From JANXYW01 sp031400455 (GTDB lineage Bacteria; Chloroflexota; Dehalococcoidia; DSTF01; JACRBR01): a stretch of 64,000 nt of DNA. Every line of letters begins with the position of its first letter. The first letter of the stretch is position 1. This document shows positions 33,051-40,792 of the stretch, in pieces. Both the position numbers and the translations under genes were made by a program. The notes beneath the pieces were generated by a model. The model saw only the letters and a list, made by a program, of their open reading frames with translations. It did no database searches and was not told the DNA's origin. The stretch lies in the NCBI GenBank assembly GCA_031400455.1, contig JANNPX010000033.1:62001-126000 (forward strand), given 5' to 3'.

Positions 33051-33316
33051 AGAATTGGCTTTCTCTCGGGAATCTAATCATCTTCATTATAGGGGGGTGG
33101 AGAGCGTGGGATCGGGGGGATTTGAATCTAACAAGGAGAGCTCTGTCCGTTAGATTATTTACATATGTTAAGGAGACAGCTCAGATATCGTTGACTCCGT
33201 GGGGTAGAATGTCCCGGTGCCTAACAGGTGCGCAGCAAATCGCGCACGGTGTCTTCGTAGTGTGGCAGATGGGTGGACGGCGAGGGATGTACCGCCGGAA
33301 GTAGGAGGCAGGGAGC
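33051..33316. promoter_or_regulatory. AT-richer divergent leader between obgE and the M23 peptidase gene
   Basis: This 266-base stretch has lower GC than its surroundings. It holds an inverted repeat AATCTAAC (33125-33132) / GTTAGATT (33149-33156), a third AATCTAA at 33071, and TAGAAT at 33205. AGGAGG at 33303-33308 precedes the peptidase frame. A structured 5' leader is possible, but no known riboswitch was recognised. Confidence 0.5.
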
Positions 33317-34558
33317 ATTAGGGGCACGCTCAGCCCGCGCTCGTTCCAGGACAAGAGAGCGCGATTCAACAACGGTAAGTCAGTACTCCACTTCGGTCAT
33401 GGACGTGCCCGGAGCAAGCACAGGCCATATACCCACGGCCTCGTGCTCGTGATCATCTTTCTGGCAGTAGGCTTCGCGACTATTACGGGCGGTACGTTCC
33501 GCACGGACTCGCGCGCCTTCGCCGCGCCGATCACCGGACTGACCTTGCCGGGAGTGAGCTCCAGCATTCCGACCACAGACCAGTCCGTCCTCCGGCCGCC
33601 CGCGATCAACAAGACGCTGCGCGCTGACGTGCCCGTAGCGGCGCAGCACAACGAGGTAGCGCAGCAGTTGGCGGCGATCAATGCGACGCCGACTTCGGAG
33701 CCTCCGCCACCGGCCGAGGATGCCGTCGTGCGGGCCGCGAACGTCGCGCCCCCTCCGCCCGAGAAGCCTTACACGGTCTACGAGGTGCAGGACGGCGACA
33801 CCATAAGCTCGATCGCGGCGCGGACGGGTCTCACCACGGCGACCATCATCGACAACAACGCTGAGATCCAGGACACCGACTTCCTCAGGCTGGGGCAGTC
33901 GCTCATCATCCCGGCCGGGGATGGCGTCGTGCACGAGATTCGCTACGGCGAGACCCTGAGCGACGTCGCCTCACGCTTTGGCGTGGAGGTGGCGGCAATC
34001 ACCGACTTCCCGGCAAACGCGATCGCCACGGCGGACGACATCCAGGAAGCACAGTACGTCTTCGTGCCGGGTGGAACGCAGCCTGCTGCGGCGCCCGTGG
34101 CCAGCATCTTGCCTTCGCCCGACGTCTCGGGAGACGAGCCGGATTCGTCGGGAAGCGCGGGTATCGTCGCGGGAGGCGAAAGCTCGAGCAGTGGGCTTAT
34201 CTGGCCAGTTCAGGGACCGGTCTCCAGCCCCTACGGCCCGTCGCACCCGCTGGGCCTGGATATCGATGGCTTCAACCTGGGCGGTGCGCCCGTTGGCGCC
34301 GCAACGAGCGGAACGGTGGTCTTCGCCGGCGGTAACGCATGCTGCTCGTACGGCCTGTACGTGGTGGTGATGAGCCCCGGTGGCATCGAGACGCTGTATG
34401 CGCACCTCAGCTCGATCGTTGTGTCGCAGGGGCAGACGGTATCGCAGGGCGAGCAAGTCGGCGTCATGGGCTCGACCGGCTACTCGACAGGCACCCACCT
34501 GCACTTCGAGGTGATCGATAACGGCGTGCGGCAGAACCCGGCGGAGTACTTGCCGTAG
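33317..34558 (+). CDS. LysM-M23 cell wall endopeptidase with possible ATT start
   Basis: The frame is open from 33305. The first usual start, GTG 33443, would remove the basic, cytosolic part just before the membrane segment (GHGRARSKHRPYTHGLVLVIIFLAVGF). ATT at 33317 has AGGAGG eight bases upstream and gives 413 aa. After the anchor come two LysM domains (VYEVQDGDTISSIAARTG and HEIRYGETLSDVASRFG) and an M23 peptidase domain with SPYGPSHPLGLDIDG, LYAHLSS and THLHFEV, which hold the zinc ligands. It would cut peptidoglycan cross-links outside the cell. A strong terminator follows. Confidence 0.85.
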   Translation: MRGTLSPRSFQDKRARFNNGKSVLHFGHGRARSKHRPYTHGLVLVIIFLAVGFATITGGTFRTDSRAFAAPITGLTLPGVSSSIPTTDQSVLRPPAINKTLRADVPVAAQHNEVAQQLAAINATPTSEPPPPAEDAVVRAANVAPPPPEKPYTVYEVQDGDTISSIAARTGLTTATIIDNNAEIQDTDFLRLGQSLIIPAGDGVVHEIRYGETLSDVASRFGVEVAAITDFPANAIATADDIQEAQYVFVPGGTQPAAAPVASILPSPDVSGDEPDSSGSAGIVAGGESSSSGLIWPVQGPVSSPYGPSHPLGLDIDGFNLGGAPVGAATSGTVVFAGGNACCSYGLYVVVMSPGGIETLYAHLSSIVVSQGQTVSQGEQVGVMGSTGYSTGTHLHFEVIDNGVRQNPAEYLP

Positions 34559-34583
34559 GTCCCCGCCGAAAGAGAAATGATGA

Positions 34584-34611
34584 GAAAGGCCCGGACGCGT
34601 CCGGGCCTTTC
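34584..34611 (+). terminator. Rho-independent terminator after the M23 peptidase gene
   Basis: GAAAGGCCCGGAC (34584-34596) and GTCCGGGCCTTTC (34599-34611) pair perfectly across GC, followed by TTTG. It can serve the reverse-strand gene ending at 34642 as well. Confidence 0.85.
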
Positions 34612-34641
34612 TTTGCGTCAGCCGACAGGTGCACATCTGCG

Positions 34642-35400
34642 TCAGCCGCCAGCGAGGAGGGATTGCAGGTGCAGGCGATCTTCGGGCCGGAGCGTGCTGG
34701 TGATGCGCGCCGCGTCGTTGGGGCGGCGGCCCCAGATGAAGAGCAGCCGCGCGGCTGCGTCGGTCTCGATGGCGGGGCTACGGTCGTCCGGCTCCAGCGC
34801 GACGAGCGCCCCGGTATCCCTGTGGCTCACCACGACGTCCGGCTGCCCGGTCGCGCGAAGACGCGCGGAGAATGGAGACGCCGGCGCCGCACCGGCGCAG
34901 CCGCGTGAGAGCAGCAGCGGGCCGAGCAGGATGACGGCGTGCTGGGTCATCTCGGGCTGCGAGAGCAGCTGCCAGCTCACTTCGTCGTCGCCAACCATAT
35001 CCCACCGATGGATGGCGCACTCGCTGCGGGAGTGCATGGCGAAGGTGGCCGCTTTCATCGGCATGTTCGTGAACGGAATGACGGCCTCGGGCTCGTTCGA
35101 GAATACGGCGCCCATCGCTGACGCCATGCGGGCGCTGGCAGCGAACAATTGCCGGCGCAGGGCAGGGTCGTCGATGGCGCGGTACGGCGCCTCGCGTTCT
35201 TCCCAGCCGCGCGTGGCGGGAACAGGCAGTCCCTCGCCGTAGGCCTCGAAGAGGCGTGCGATCTCGTCGGCGCCGGCGGCCATATGCGCGGTGATCTCGT
35301 GGACGGTCCAGCCGGCGCAGGCCGTGGCAGCCGTCGGCGGTAGTCCGTCGAGCGCTTCGAGGAACGCCTGGGTCTCGTTGATCTGCACGCTCTGCGTCAT
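34642..35400 (-). CDS. Maleylpyruvate isomerase (MDMPI) family protein
   Basis: The 252-aa protein has the DinB-like MDMPI N-terminal helix bundle: FLEALDGLPPTAATACAGWTVHEITAHMAAGADEI in parts, with His in THxAHM, a mid-domain HSRSECAIHRWDM that completes the metal-binding histidines, and a C-terminal MDMPI domain (AARLLFIWGRRP). Such proteins are metal-dependent, mycothiol-linked transferases or isomerases in actinobacteria; the thiol used here is unknown. ATG 35400 has GGAGG seven bases upstream; the longer frame upstream is not supported. Confidence 0.8.
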   Translation of the reverse strand: MTQSVQINETQAFLEALDGLPPTAATACAGWTVHEITAHMAAGADEIARLFEAYGEGLPVPATRGWEEREAPYRAIDDPALRRQLFAASARMASAMGAVFSNEPEAVIPFTNMPMKAATFAMHSRSECAIHRWDMVGDDEVSWQLLSQPEMTQHAVILLGPLLLSRGCAGAAPASPFSARLRATGQPDVVVSHRDTGALVALEPDDRSPAIETDAAARLLFIWGRRPNDAARITSTLRPEDRLHLQSLLAGG

Positions 35401-35603
35401 GTTCCCGCCTCCAATTTCGTGTGTCGGCCACGCGCTCGCGTGGGCTATGGACGACGATACGGCGCCCGCTGAGGCGCCGGCTATCCGATTCTTGCGGCCA
35501 AAACGGTCGAACGGTCCAGAGCGGCGGGGTCGCATGGCACTATCGGGGCCGCGGCGGGTGTGCGTACTATGGCTGTCAGCTTGAGTAATGGAGGCACGAT
35601 CCC

Positions 35604-36236
35604 ATGGCAACCTATGGCGCGACGTTCGATATTGACCGGCCGGAGCGGTACGACCGCACGCAGATCGCGATCCGACTGCTAATCCTCATCGTGCTCTCGA
35701 TCCTCGCTGGATCAATGGGGTGGGTACATGGACTGTTGTACCTGGGGCTTCCCGTTGTCGCGGCGATCCTGATCTCGCAGAAGGGCGCGAAACAGTTTCA
35801 CGCTGAGTCCGGACAGAACATCACGATGTGGTTGCGATACGCGATCGCGTTCTACGCGTACATGGGTTTGCTCACAGACAGACTGCCCAACGAAGATCCG
35901 CGCCAGACCATGCGGTTCAACGTTGCCCCGAACGGCGAGCCCACGCCGGGCAACGTGCTGTTGCGGATCATCACCGCCATTCCCCACGCGATCGTCCTGG
36001 CGATCCTCGGCATCGTGGCGGTCGTTCTCGGCATCATTGCAGCGATTAGCATCCTGGTAGGCGAGTCGATGCCGGAGGGGATCTTCAACTTCCTGCGGGG
36101 CTACGTGCGCTGGCAGGCGCGCGTCTATGCGTACATGGCGGGGCTGGTGCAGGAGTATCCGCCGTTCGCGCTAGATACGGGGCCGGAGTCCGCGGCCGTG
36201 CCGCAACTGCCGGCGGGCGAGTCACAGTCGCCGTAG
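35604..36236 (+). CDS. DUF4389-type membrane protein
   Basis: The 210-aa protein has a short N-terminal segment (ATFDIDRPERYDRTQIAIR), a pair of membrane segments at about 24-55, and two more near 118-150 (IITAIPHAIVLAILGIVAVVLGIIAAISIL), then FLRGYVRWQARVYAYMAGLVQEYPPF, which is the DUF4389 signature. Function unknown. It is divergent from the MDMPI gene. Confidence 0.8.
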   Translation: MATYGATFDIDRPERYDRTQIAIRLLILIVLSILAGSMGWVHGLLYLGLPVVAAILISQKGAKQFHAESGQNITMWLRYAIAFYAYMGLLTDRLPNEDPRQTMRFNVAPNGEPTPGNVLLRIITAIPHAIVLAILGIVAVVLGIIAAISILVGESMPEGIFNFLRGYVRWQARVYAYMAGLVQEYPPFALDTGPESAAVPQLPAGESQSP

Positions 36237-36254
36237 CGCTGGCCTGGCCGGTGA

Positions 36255-37448
36255 TCAGCGTGGCGCTGTAGCAAGCAGCGCCAGCGCTTCGCGCTCGACC
36301 ACCCGATACACCTCGGCGAGCGGGAGGCCGCGTGCTTTGGCGATGCGGCGGCATGCTTCGTACTCGGGCGCGATGCGGGGTGGCTCGTGGGGCAGGCGCT
36401 TCACTTTCACGGCGGCGGGGCCGAGGGTCGATTCGAACTCGAAGATCTCACGCTGAGCTTCATGGCGCGAGACGGGCGTGACGCGCACGCCCAGTGTTGA
36501 GGTCTCGCGCAGTAGGATGGCGGCGATGGCGTCCTCCCGGTCGGCGCTGCATAGCACCGAGAGCATCGTGCCGGGGCGGTTCTTCTTCATCTGGATCGGC
36601 TGGAACCAGACGTCCGCGGCGCCCGCCTCGAAGAGGCGCTCCTGCACGTAGCCGTAGATCTCCGGGTTCATATCGTCGATGTTCGTCTCCACTAGCAGCA
36701 TGGCGGGCCGTGCGGGCGCGATCGCTTCGCCGATCCAGATGCGCAACGCGTTCGGCCAGCCCTCCGGGTCGCGGCCACCGGCGCCGTAGCCGACGGCGGC
36801 GACGTGCATCGGCGGACGCTCGAACGTTGCGAGCACGGTGGCGAGCGCAGCGCCGGTGGGAGTCACCATTTCCATCGCGCGGTCGCCGGTCGATGCGGCG
36901 AGCGGCGCGCCGGCCATGGCGATCAACTCCAATGTCGCCGGAGCGGGCACGGGCAAAACGCCATGCGCGGAGCGAGCGGTGCCCCCCCCTGCGGGGAACG
37001 CGGAGCAGTACAACTGCTCAATGCCCAACAGCCGCAGTCCGATGACGCCGCCGACGACATCAATAATCGCGTCGAGAGCGCCGACCTCGTGGAAGTCGAT
37101 AGCCTCGCGCGCGACGCCGTGCACACGGGCCTCGGCGTCGGCGAGGCGCTCGAAGACCGCCGTGGCGCGCTGCTTGTCGCTGGGGTCCAGAGACGATGCT
37201 GTGATGAGCGCGAGGATATCGGGCAGTTTGCGATGCGGCTGCGGCGCCTCTGCCAGCTCGACGTGGGCTTTCGTGGCAGCGATGCCGGAACGGGAGACGG
37301 GCTCTGCTCGCAGCGTCCAGCCTTCGACGCCCAGACGCTCCAACTCGGCGGAGAGAGCGCTCACGTCGAGGCCGGCGTCGAGTAGCGCACCGAGCAGCAT
37401 GTCGCCGCTGATGCCCGCGAAGCAGTCGAGATAGGCGATCCGGGTCAC
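36255..37448 (-). CDS. larC: Nickel insertion protein of the lactate racemase NPN cofactor pathway
   Basis: The 397-aa protein begins YLDCFAGISGDMLLGALLDAG, then has AIDFHEVGALDAIIDVVG, YCSAFPAGGGTARSAHGVLPVPAPAT, EMVTPTGAALA, VETNIDDMNPEIYGYVQERLFEAGAADV and LGVRVTPVSRHE. This matches LarC, which inserts nickel into the pincer cofactor (NPN). The gene is one continuous frame, not split by the programmed frameshift known in some lactobacilli. GTG 37448 has GGAGG just upstream. No larB, larE or larA is in the window. Confidence 0.92.
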   Translation of the reverse strand: MTRIAYLDCFAGISGDMLLGALLDAGLDVSALSAELERLGVEGWTLRAEPVSRSGIAATKAHVELAEAPQPHRKLPDILALITASSLDPSDKQRATAVFERLADAEARVHGVAREAIDFHEVGALDAIIDVVGGVIGLRLLGIEQLYCSAFPAGGGTARSAHGVLPVPAPATLELIAMAGAPLAASTGDRAMEMVTPTGAALATVLATFERPPMHVAAVGYGAGGRDPEGWPNALRIWIGEAIAPARPAMLLVETNIDDMNPEIYGYVQERLFEAGAADVWFQPIQMKKNRPGTMLSVLCSADREDAIAAILLRETSTLGVRVTPVSRHEAQREIFEFESTLGPAAVKVKRLPHEPPRIAPEYEACRRIAKARGLPLAEVYRVVEREALALLATAPR

Positions 37449-37531
37449 GCGCGTCCTCCGGCCACCATCGTACCGTGCCGCTCGCCAGCGTCGGCCGTGC
37501 CCGTCAATGGCGGTTGCCGTACGATGGCGGC

Positions 37532-38203
37532 ATGAGGCACACAATCAACGATATGGACGCGCGACGGCTCCTCGGCGGCTCACCGGTGACGCTGGTCTCG
37601 ACTGCATGGCGTGGCGCGCAGAACGTCATGCCGGCGGCTTTCGTGACGCCGCTGAGCATTGACCCGCCGCTGATTGGCGTTGCGGTGCACCCGGCGCGGC
37701 ACACGCACGACATGATCAAGTTCAGCGAGGAGTTCGCGCTGAACATCCCGACGCGCGAACTGCTGCACCACGTGCAGTACCTGGGGAGCGTGACGGGCAC
37801 GGAGCTGAACAAGCTGGAGTTGACGAAGCTGCCGACGTTTCGGGCGCGTCGCATCGAAGCGCCGCTGCTGGAGGGATGTGTCGGCTGGATCGAGTGCGGC
37901 GTGCACGACGCCTACCGGACGGGCGACCACACGCTGTTCGTTGGCAAGGTCGTGGCGGTTCAGGCGGAGAAGGATGCGTTCGACGAGACGTGGCTGCTAG
38001 CTGACCCGGAAGAGCGTCCGCTGCACTACCTGGGCATCAACCGCTACGCGATCCTCGGTGATGTGCTTGAGGCGCGGATCCCGGCGGCGGCCGATATCAA
38101 GCGCGATGTCGAGGCGGGCGCGGCCGAGCTCATCGACGAAGAGGAAGCCGCCGAACGCCGCGAGCGTGAGGGGCAGGACGAGGACCGCAAACGGCGCGGT
38201 TAG
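37532..38203 (+). CDS. Flavin reductase-like FMN-binding protein
   Basis: The 223-aa protein has a split-barrel flavin reductase domain: PVTLVSTAWRGAQNVMPAAFVTPLSIDPPLIGVAV, HDMIKFSEEFALNIPT, VGWIECGVHDAYRTGDHTLFVGKVVAV and LLADPEERPLHYLGINRYAILG, all in family order. A charged C-terminal tail (EEEAAERREREGQDEDRKRRG) is an addition. It would bind FMN and reduce it or another acceptor with NAD(P)H. Its stop overlaps the stop of a converging TetR relic. Confidence 0.85.
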   Translation: MRHTINDMDARRLLGGSPVTLVSTAWRGAQNVMPAAFVTPLSIDPPLIGVAVHPARHTHDMIKFSEEFALNIPTRELLHHVQYLGSVTGTELNKLELTKLPTFRARRIEAPLLEGCVGWIECGVHDAYRTGDHTLFVGKVVAVQAEKDAFDETWLLADPEERPLHYLGINRYAILGDVLEARIPAAADIKRDVEAGAAELIDEEEAAERREREGQDEDRKRRG

Positions 38204-38574
38204 CCTGCGCTCTTCGTCAATGGCTCGACGACGGCCCCAACAGCCAGATCGCTCAGCGTCACCGCTGCCGCTCGTGCGGAGAGTCCGCTGCGCGCGTGGA
38301 GCTGATCGAAGGAGTGGAAGCTCGTGAGCATCCACAGCACGTCGACGGCGTGCTTCTGCGTGACGCCGCTCCGCAGCCGCCCCTGATTGTGCAGGCGCTT
38401 TACGAGCGCCCGGAGCAGTTCCCTGCGGCGAGTGTCGAACTGCTCATTAATGACGCGGCTGCTGTCCGGATCAATGGCGGCCAGTCCGAACAGGTTCCTG
38501 TGCAGCGCGGCCTCCGCGGACCAGAACAGTGCAACCTCCCGAGTGCCGCTTGCCGAGGCGATAGGTCCGTGGGC
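38200..38574 (-). pseudogene. TetR regulator relic, C-terminal half only
   Basis: The reverse strand is open from after a TGA at 38577-38575 to the TAA at 38202-38200 and encodes 124 aa typical of a TetR ligand domain: PIASASGTREVALFWSAEAA, LHRNLFGLAAIDPDS, RRRELLRALVKRLHNQGRL and DVLWMLTSFHSFDQLHARSG. There is no start codon before the first conserved residues, and the expected helix-turn-helix is absent from all frames upstream to 38815. It is a decayed or truncated regulator beside an intact P450-TetR pair. Confidence 0.75.
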
Positions 38575-38815
38575 TCATTCGCTGCTCCGCTGTCCAGGTG
38601 GCCGCGTCGGTGCCCGCGCGGAAACGTGCCGATGACGTGTTGCTGCGAACACGGAGAGAGGCCGGACGCCCCGCTCTCGTCCGGCCCCTCGACCACTCGA
38701 CGCGCTTACGCACGCCGGTTGGTTTCAGATGACTCAGGACCAGATCGTACGCCCCGGAGGTTAAGCGGCGATTATCGCGGGTTAACAGTGTCCCGCCGCA
38801 GACTACCGACGACGA
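38575..38815. other. Gene-free interval
   Basis: Between the TetR relic and the P450 stop (38816) no conserved coding sequence is seen in six frames. It may hold decayed remains of the TetR N-terminus, but no helix-turn-helix pattern can be read. Confidence 0.5.
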
Positions 38816-40027
38816 TCACGCGGGCGTGAAGCGGACGGGCATGTGCTTGATGCCGTTGATGAAGTTCGAGCGGAGGCGCTGGACGGGGCCAGCCAGTTGG
38901 ATATCCGGCAGGCGCCGCAACAACTCTTCGAACATGCAGCGGATCTCCAGCCGGGCGAGGCTGGCTCCGAGGCAGAAGTGTGGGCCACCGCCGCCGAACG
39001 CCATATGGGCGTTCGGGGAGCGCCCGACATCGAACGCCTGGCCGTCGTCGAAGATTGCTTCGTCGCGGTTGCCGGAGGGGTAGTACATGGCGACCTTGTC
39101 GCCTTCGCGCATCTGCTGACCCGCCACTTCGACATCGCGCGAGAGCGTGCGCCGGAAGTAGATGAGGGGCGAGACGTAGCGGAGGAACTCCTCCACTGCG
39201 GTAGACATCAGCGCCGGGTCGGCGATAAGACGATCGCGCTGCTCGGGATGCTCGATCAGGGCGAGCATCGCGCCGGAGATCAGGTTGCGGGTCGTTTCGT
39301 TACCGGCGACGGCGAGCAGGATAAAGAAGCCGTCGAAGTCTGCCTCGGCCAGCAAGTCGCCATCGATCTCCGTGCCCATGAGAATGCTGATGATGTCTGC
39401 CTTGGGGCGCGCTTTCCGTTCTGCTGCGAGCCCGTGGGCATACATGAACATCTCGGTGGCGGCGACGCGCCCGTCCTCAGGCGACGTGTGATACTCCGGG
39501 TCGTCGAAGCCGATCAGGCGGTTGCTCCAGTCGAAGACCTTCGCGTGGTCCTCCTCCGGCACGCCCAGCATCTCGCAGATGACTGCCAGCGGCAGTCGCG
39601 CGGCGATGTCCGTCACGAAGTCGCACGAGCCACGTCTCGCGATGTCGTCGACGATGCGCTTTGTGATCGCGCGCACGTGCGGCTCCGTCTGCGCGACGAT
39701 CTTGGGTGTGAAGCCGGTAGCCACGAGCCGGCGGTACTTCGTGTGCTTGGGCGGGTCCATGTTGATGAGGATGGTCCGCAGGAGGGTCATCGCGTCTTCC
39801 GGCATGTCCTCGATGTTCGTGCCGCCACGCTCGGACGAGAACAAGCTGTTGTCGCCGGAGATGGTGACGATGTCCTTGTAGCGCGTGAGCGCCCAGTAGC
39901 CGGTGCCGTTCGGCTCGGGCTGCCACGTGATCGGCTCGTGCTTGCGCAGTGACGTAAAGGTCGCATGCGGCATCGACTGCGCATACGTGTCCGCGCTGTA
40001 GAGATCGACGCGGGTTTCGGTGGTCAT
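38816..40027 (-). CDS. Cytochrome P450
   Basis: The 403-aa soluble protein has the I-helix AVAGNETTRNL (oxygen-activation Thr), the ExxR in VEEFLRYVSP, the meander and the heme loop FGGGGPHFCLGASLARLE with its axial Cys. Early motifs LINMDPPKHTKYRRLVATGF and the overall pattern resemble actinobacterial CYP125/142-like steroid or fatty-chain hydroxylases, but subfamily is a guess. ATG 40027 has GGAGG seven bases upstream and overlaps the stop of the TetR gene (ATGA). It needs separate redox partners, not seen here. Confidence 0.93.
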   Translation of the reverse strand: MTTETRVDLYSADTYAQSMPHATFTSLRKHEPITWQPEPNGTGYWALTRYKDIVTISGDNSLFSSERGGTNIEDMPEDAMTLLRTILINMDPPKHTKYRRLVATGFTPKIVAQTEPHVRAITKRIVDDIARRGSCDFVTDIAARLPLAVICEMLGVPEEDHAKVFDWSNRLIGFDDPEYHTSPEDGRVAATEMFMYAHGLAAERKARPKADIISILMGTEIDGDLLAEADFDGFFILLAVAGNETTRNLISGAMLALIEHPEQRDRLIADPALMSTAVEEFLRYVSPLIYFRRTLSRDVEVAGQQMREGDKVAMYYPSGNRDEAIFDDGQAFDVGRSPNAHMAFGGGGPHFCLGASLARLEIRCMFEELLRRLPDIQLAGPVQRLRSNFINGIKHMPVRFTPA

Positions 40028-40683
40028 GCCGTGCCTCCATATGCATTCGATTGTGTACCGAGGAGTTGACTGACTGCGGTGCGCAGAAATCGACGTTGCC
40101 GCGCGACGGCCGCCGGCGCCCGCAGATCTTCGTTCAGCACTGCTTCCAGTAGCGGTGCGTCCGCGAAGTATCCGAAGATCAGGTGATACAGCCCGGCGAC
40201 GACGTGCGGCACATCCGCTTCGTCCCACGGGCCGCCCGTTTGCCGCAGCGTCTGCACGCCGAGGAGGTAAAGCGGCTCGACGATCGGTCGCACGACGCCC
40301 TGCACGAAGGAGCTGTCGTCGAGGCCCGCGCGCTGGATCAGGCGCGCAAGGTGCGGATGCTCGACGAGGTAATCGAGCACGCGATCGAGTTCGCGCGCGG
40401 CGGCCGCGCCGTCGGTTGGCGCTGGCTCGGCGCGTTCTGTGGTAAGGCTCTCGATGATGGCGTTGACGCCGCGCTTCAGGGCCGCCTCGTATATCTGTTG
40501 CTTCCCAGGAAAGTGGTAGTAGAGGCTCGCCTGGTTCTTCAGGCCAGCGTCAGCCGCGATCTCCCGCACCGACACACCGGCGAAGCCGTGTTCGGCGAAC
40601 CGCCGCTCAGCGGCGTCCAGGATGGCTTCGCGCGTCGACGACAGGTCGGCGGGAGGCACGGCGGAAGGGGCGAGTACGGCCAT
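40024..40683 (-). CDS. TetR regulator of the P450 gene
   Basis: The 219-aa protein has an N-terminal helix-turn-helix (AILDAAERRFAEHGFAGVSVREIAADAG; SLYYHFPGKQQIYEAAL) and a helical ligand domain. It shares a 4-base overlap with the P450 gene, so it and the P450 form an operon. The ATG lies only 7 bases after a TACAGT -10 box, which suggests a leaderless transcript. A perfect 20-base palindrome fills the space between -35 and -10. Confidence 0.9.
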   Translation of the reverse strand: MAVLAPSAVPPADLSSTREAILDAAERRFAEHGFAGVSVREIAADAGLKNQASLYYHFPGKQQIYEAALKRGVNAIIESLTTERAEPAPTDGAAAARELDRVLDYLVEHPHLARLIQRAGLDDSSFVQGVVRPIVEPLYLLGVQTLRQTGGPWDEADVPHVVAGLYHLIFGYFADAPLLEAVLNEDLRAPAAVARQRRFLRTAVSQLLGTQSNAYGGTA

Positions 40684-40690
40684 GGACCGC

Positions 40691-40720
40691 ACTGTAGCCA
40701 AACAAACGTTTGTTTGGCAA
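40691..40720 (-). promoter_or_regulatory. TetR-P450 promoter with embedded operator
   Basis: On the reverse strand TTGCCA (40720-40715) and TACAGT (40696-40691) are 18 bases apart. CCAAACAAACGTTTGTTTGG at 40698-40717 is a perfect palindrome that fills the spacer and overlaps the -35 box. Binding there would exclude RNA polymerase. Confidence 0.75.
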
Positions 40721-40792
40721 GCCAACCCCGACCGTCAGTGTCTGCTGGGTGGCTGGCCAGTTCGCTGAGCGTGGTCGTCGACGCGCGGCGAA

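Noticed and set aside
33122..33304. 60-codon ORF in the obgE/M23 leader
   Set aside because: No ribosome-binding site and no conserved look; it ends at the AGGAGG of the peptidase gene.
33051..33316. c-di-AMP (ydaO-type) riboswitch before the M23 gene
   Set aside because: Genes of this kind are classic targets, but the conserved core of the riboswitch could not be matched by eye.
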